Assembly: GCF_050948175.1 (NCBI RefSeq)
Contig: NW_027490093.1
Location: 3,038,001 to 3,102,000 of the forward strand
Direction of reading: 5' to 3'
DNA from: Xylocopa sonorina
Taxonomy: Eukaryota > Arthropoda > Insecta > Hymenoptera > Apidae
Length of the DNA stretch: 64,000 nucleotides
Made by a program: the position numbers and the translations under genes
Notes under the pieces: model-generated
Told to the model about the DNA's origin: nothing
Database searches by the model: none
What the model saw: only the letters and a program-made list of their open reading frames with translations
Shown here: positions 63,588-64,000 of the stretch, piece after piece
Layout: every line of letters begins with the position of its first letter
Position numbering within the stretch: the stretch's first letter is position 1

Positions 63588-63645
63588 GAATGTTATAGCT
63601 TACCATGAAACATTGAAATATTATATCTTATCGTGAAACATAGAA
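63588..63645 (+). repeat. Monomer with 27-bp internal duplication
   Basis: The GAA(T/A)-TTATA(G/T)CTTA-CATGAAACAT part of the monomer is present twice (63588-63614 and 63615-63641), with differences between the copies. Confidence 0.75.
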
Positions 63646-64000
63646 ATGAGATGCGATATCTCGTTTTAAGCAGCATTAGATCTCTCTTGCTTCGAAACGT
63701 AGACATCTGCCATCGCTATTTCCTAGCACGGAAGTGTCGCATTTACATTCAGTTGAAGTGTATGCGAGGTACACATGACAATTCGCATTGAATATTATAT
63801 CTTATTATAAAACATAGAAATGAGATGCGATATCGCGTTTTAAGAAGCATTAAAACACCATTGCTACGATACGTAGACATCTGCCGACTCTATTTCTTAG
63901 CAAGGAAGTGCCGCCATTACATTCGTTTGAAGTAAATACGAGGTATACATGACACTCCGCAGTGAATATTATATCTTATCATAAAACGTAGGAGTGAGAT

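Larger units (their letters stand above)
35019..64000 (+). repeat. 174-bp satellite array, segment 3 (about 166 monomers)
   Basis: The same family and orientation as the earlier segments, continuing beyond the window. 35019 to about 50400 is monomeric with segmental duplications, 50409-61812 is the higher-order-repeat domain, and 61813-64000 is monomeric again. The first monomers after insertion 2 (35019-35370) resemble 14220-14570 more than they resemble those just left of the insertion. For example, both carry CTAGCCAGGAAGTGTAGCA, CTTGGCAATTAATATTGTAT and AAGAAGAATTCGAACTC. Confidence 0.97.

Noticed and set aside
1..64000. CENP-B box in the monomer
   Set aside because: The only TTCG in the consensus (GCTTCGATACGTAGAC) lacks the CGGG half of the box at the required spacing.
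1..64000. Hammerhead ribozyme in the satellite
   Set aside because: Some animal satellites carry one, but the consensus has no CTGATGA core paired with a suitable GAAAC segment; ATGAAACA alone is not enough.
1..64000. Telomeric TTAGG tracts or subtelomeric boundary
   Set aside because: Only isolated TTAGG pentamers were seen, no tandem run.

Overview
The window is almost entirely one tandem satellite. I read a head-to-tail monomer of about 174 bp, about 345 copies, always in the same orientation, covering 1-2878, 4237-32784 and 35019-64000. Anchor motifs present in nearly every copy are CCTAGCAAGGAAGTGTCGCA, GGTATACAT, CAATGAATATTATATC, CATGAAACATAGAAATGAGA, GCGATATCGCG and GATACGTAGACATCTGC. 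A consensus built by hand is about 35% G+C but rich in CpG. I see no protein-coding gene, tRNA or rRNA that I would defend. The many short open frames are satellite artefacts: 174 is a multiple of 3, so a frame survives from one copy to the next.

Two pieces of foreign DNA interrupt the array. At 2879-4236 lies a 1358-bp element with TGTGACG...CGTCACA ends and a 4-bp AGAC target-site duplication, best read as a solo LTR of an LTR retrotransposon. At 32785-35018 lies about 2.2 kb of unclassified sequence (GC-rich core, AT-rich right third, a splice-donor-like site and TATA-like motifs). It has no target-site duplication, and about 50 bp of a monomer is missing at the junction.

The satellite is not homogeneous. 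Most of it is monomeric, with local segmental duplications whose offsets are close to whole multiples of 174 bp. Three zones are more ordered: a 349-bp dimer repeated three times at 290-1351; a 4-mer zone at 47.0-49.5 kb; and a higher-order-repeat (HOR) domain at 50409-61812 built from named monomer types (A-N here). The HOR units are a 10-mer of 1734 bp, an 11-mer of 1908 bp and a 17-mer of 2952 bp. The last two differ by exactly six monomers (1044 bp). This looks like recent in-register unequal exchange in a young domain flanked by older monomeric satellite.

Organism: a eukaryote, probably an arthropod. The LTR element, the absence of CpG depletion and the general texture would fit a hymenopteran insect, but I do not recognise the satellite family and this is a weak inference. 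The size and organisation suggest centromeric or pericentromeric heterochromatin; nothing in the sequence alone proves centromere function.
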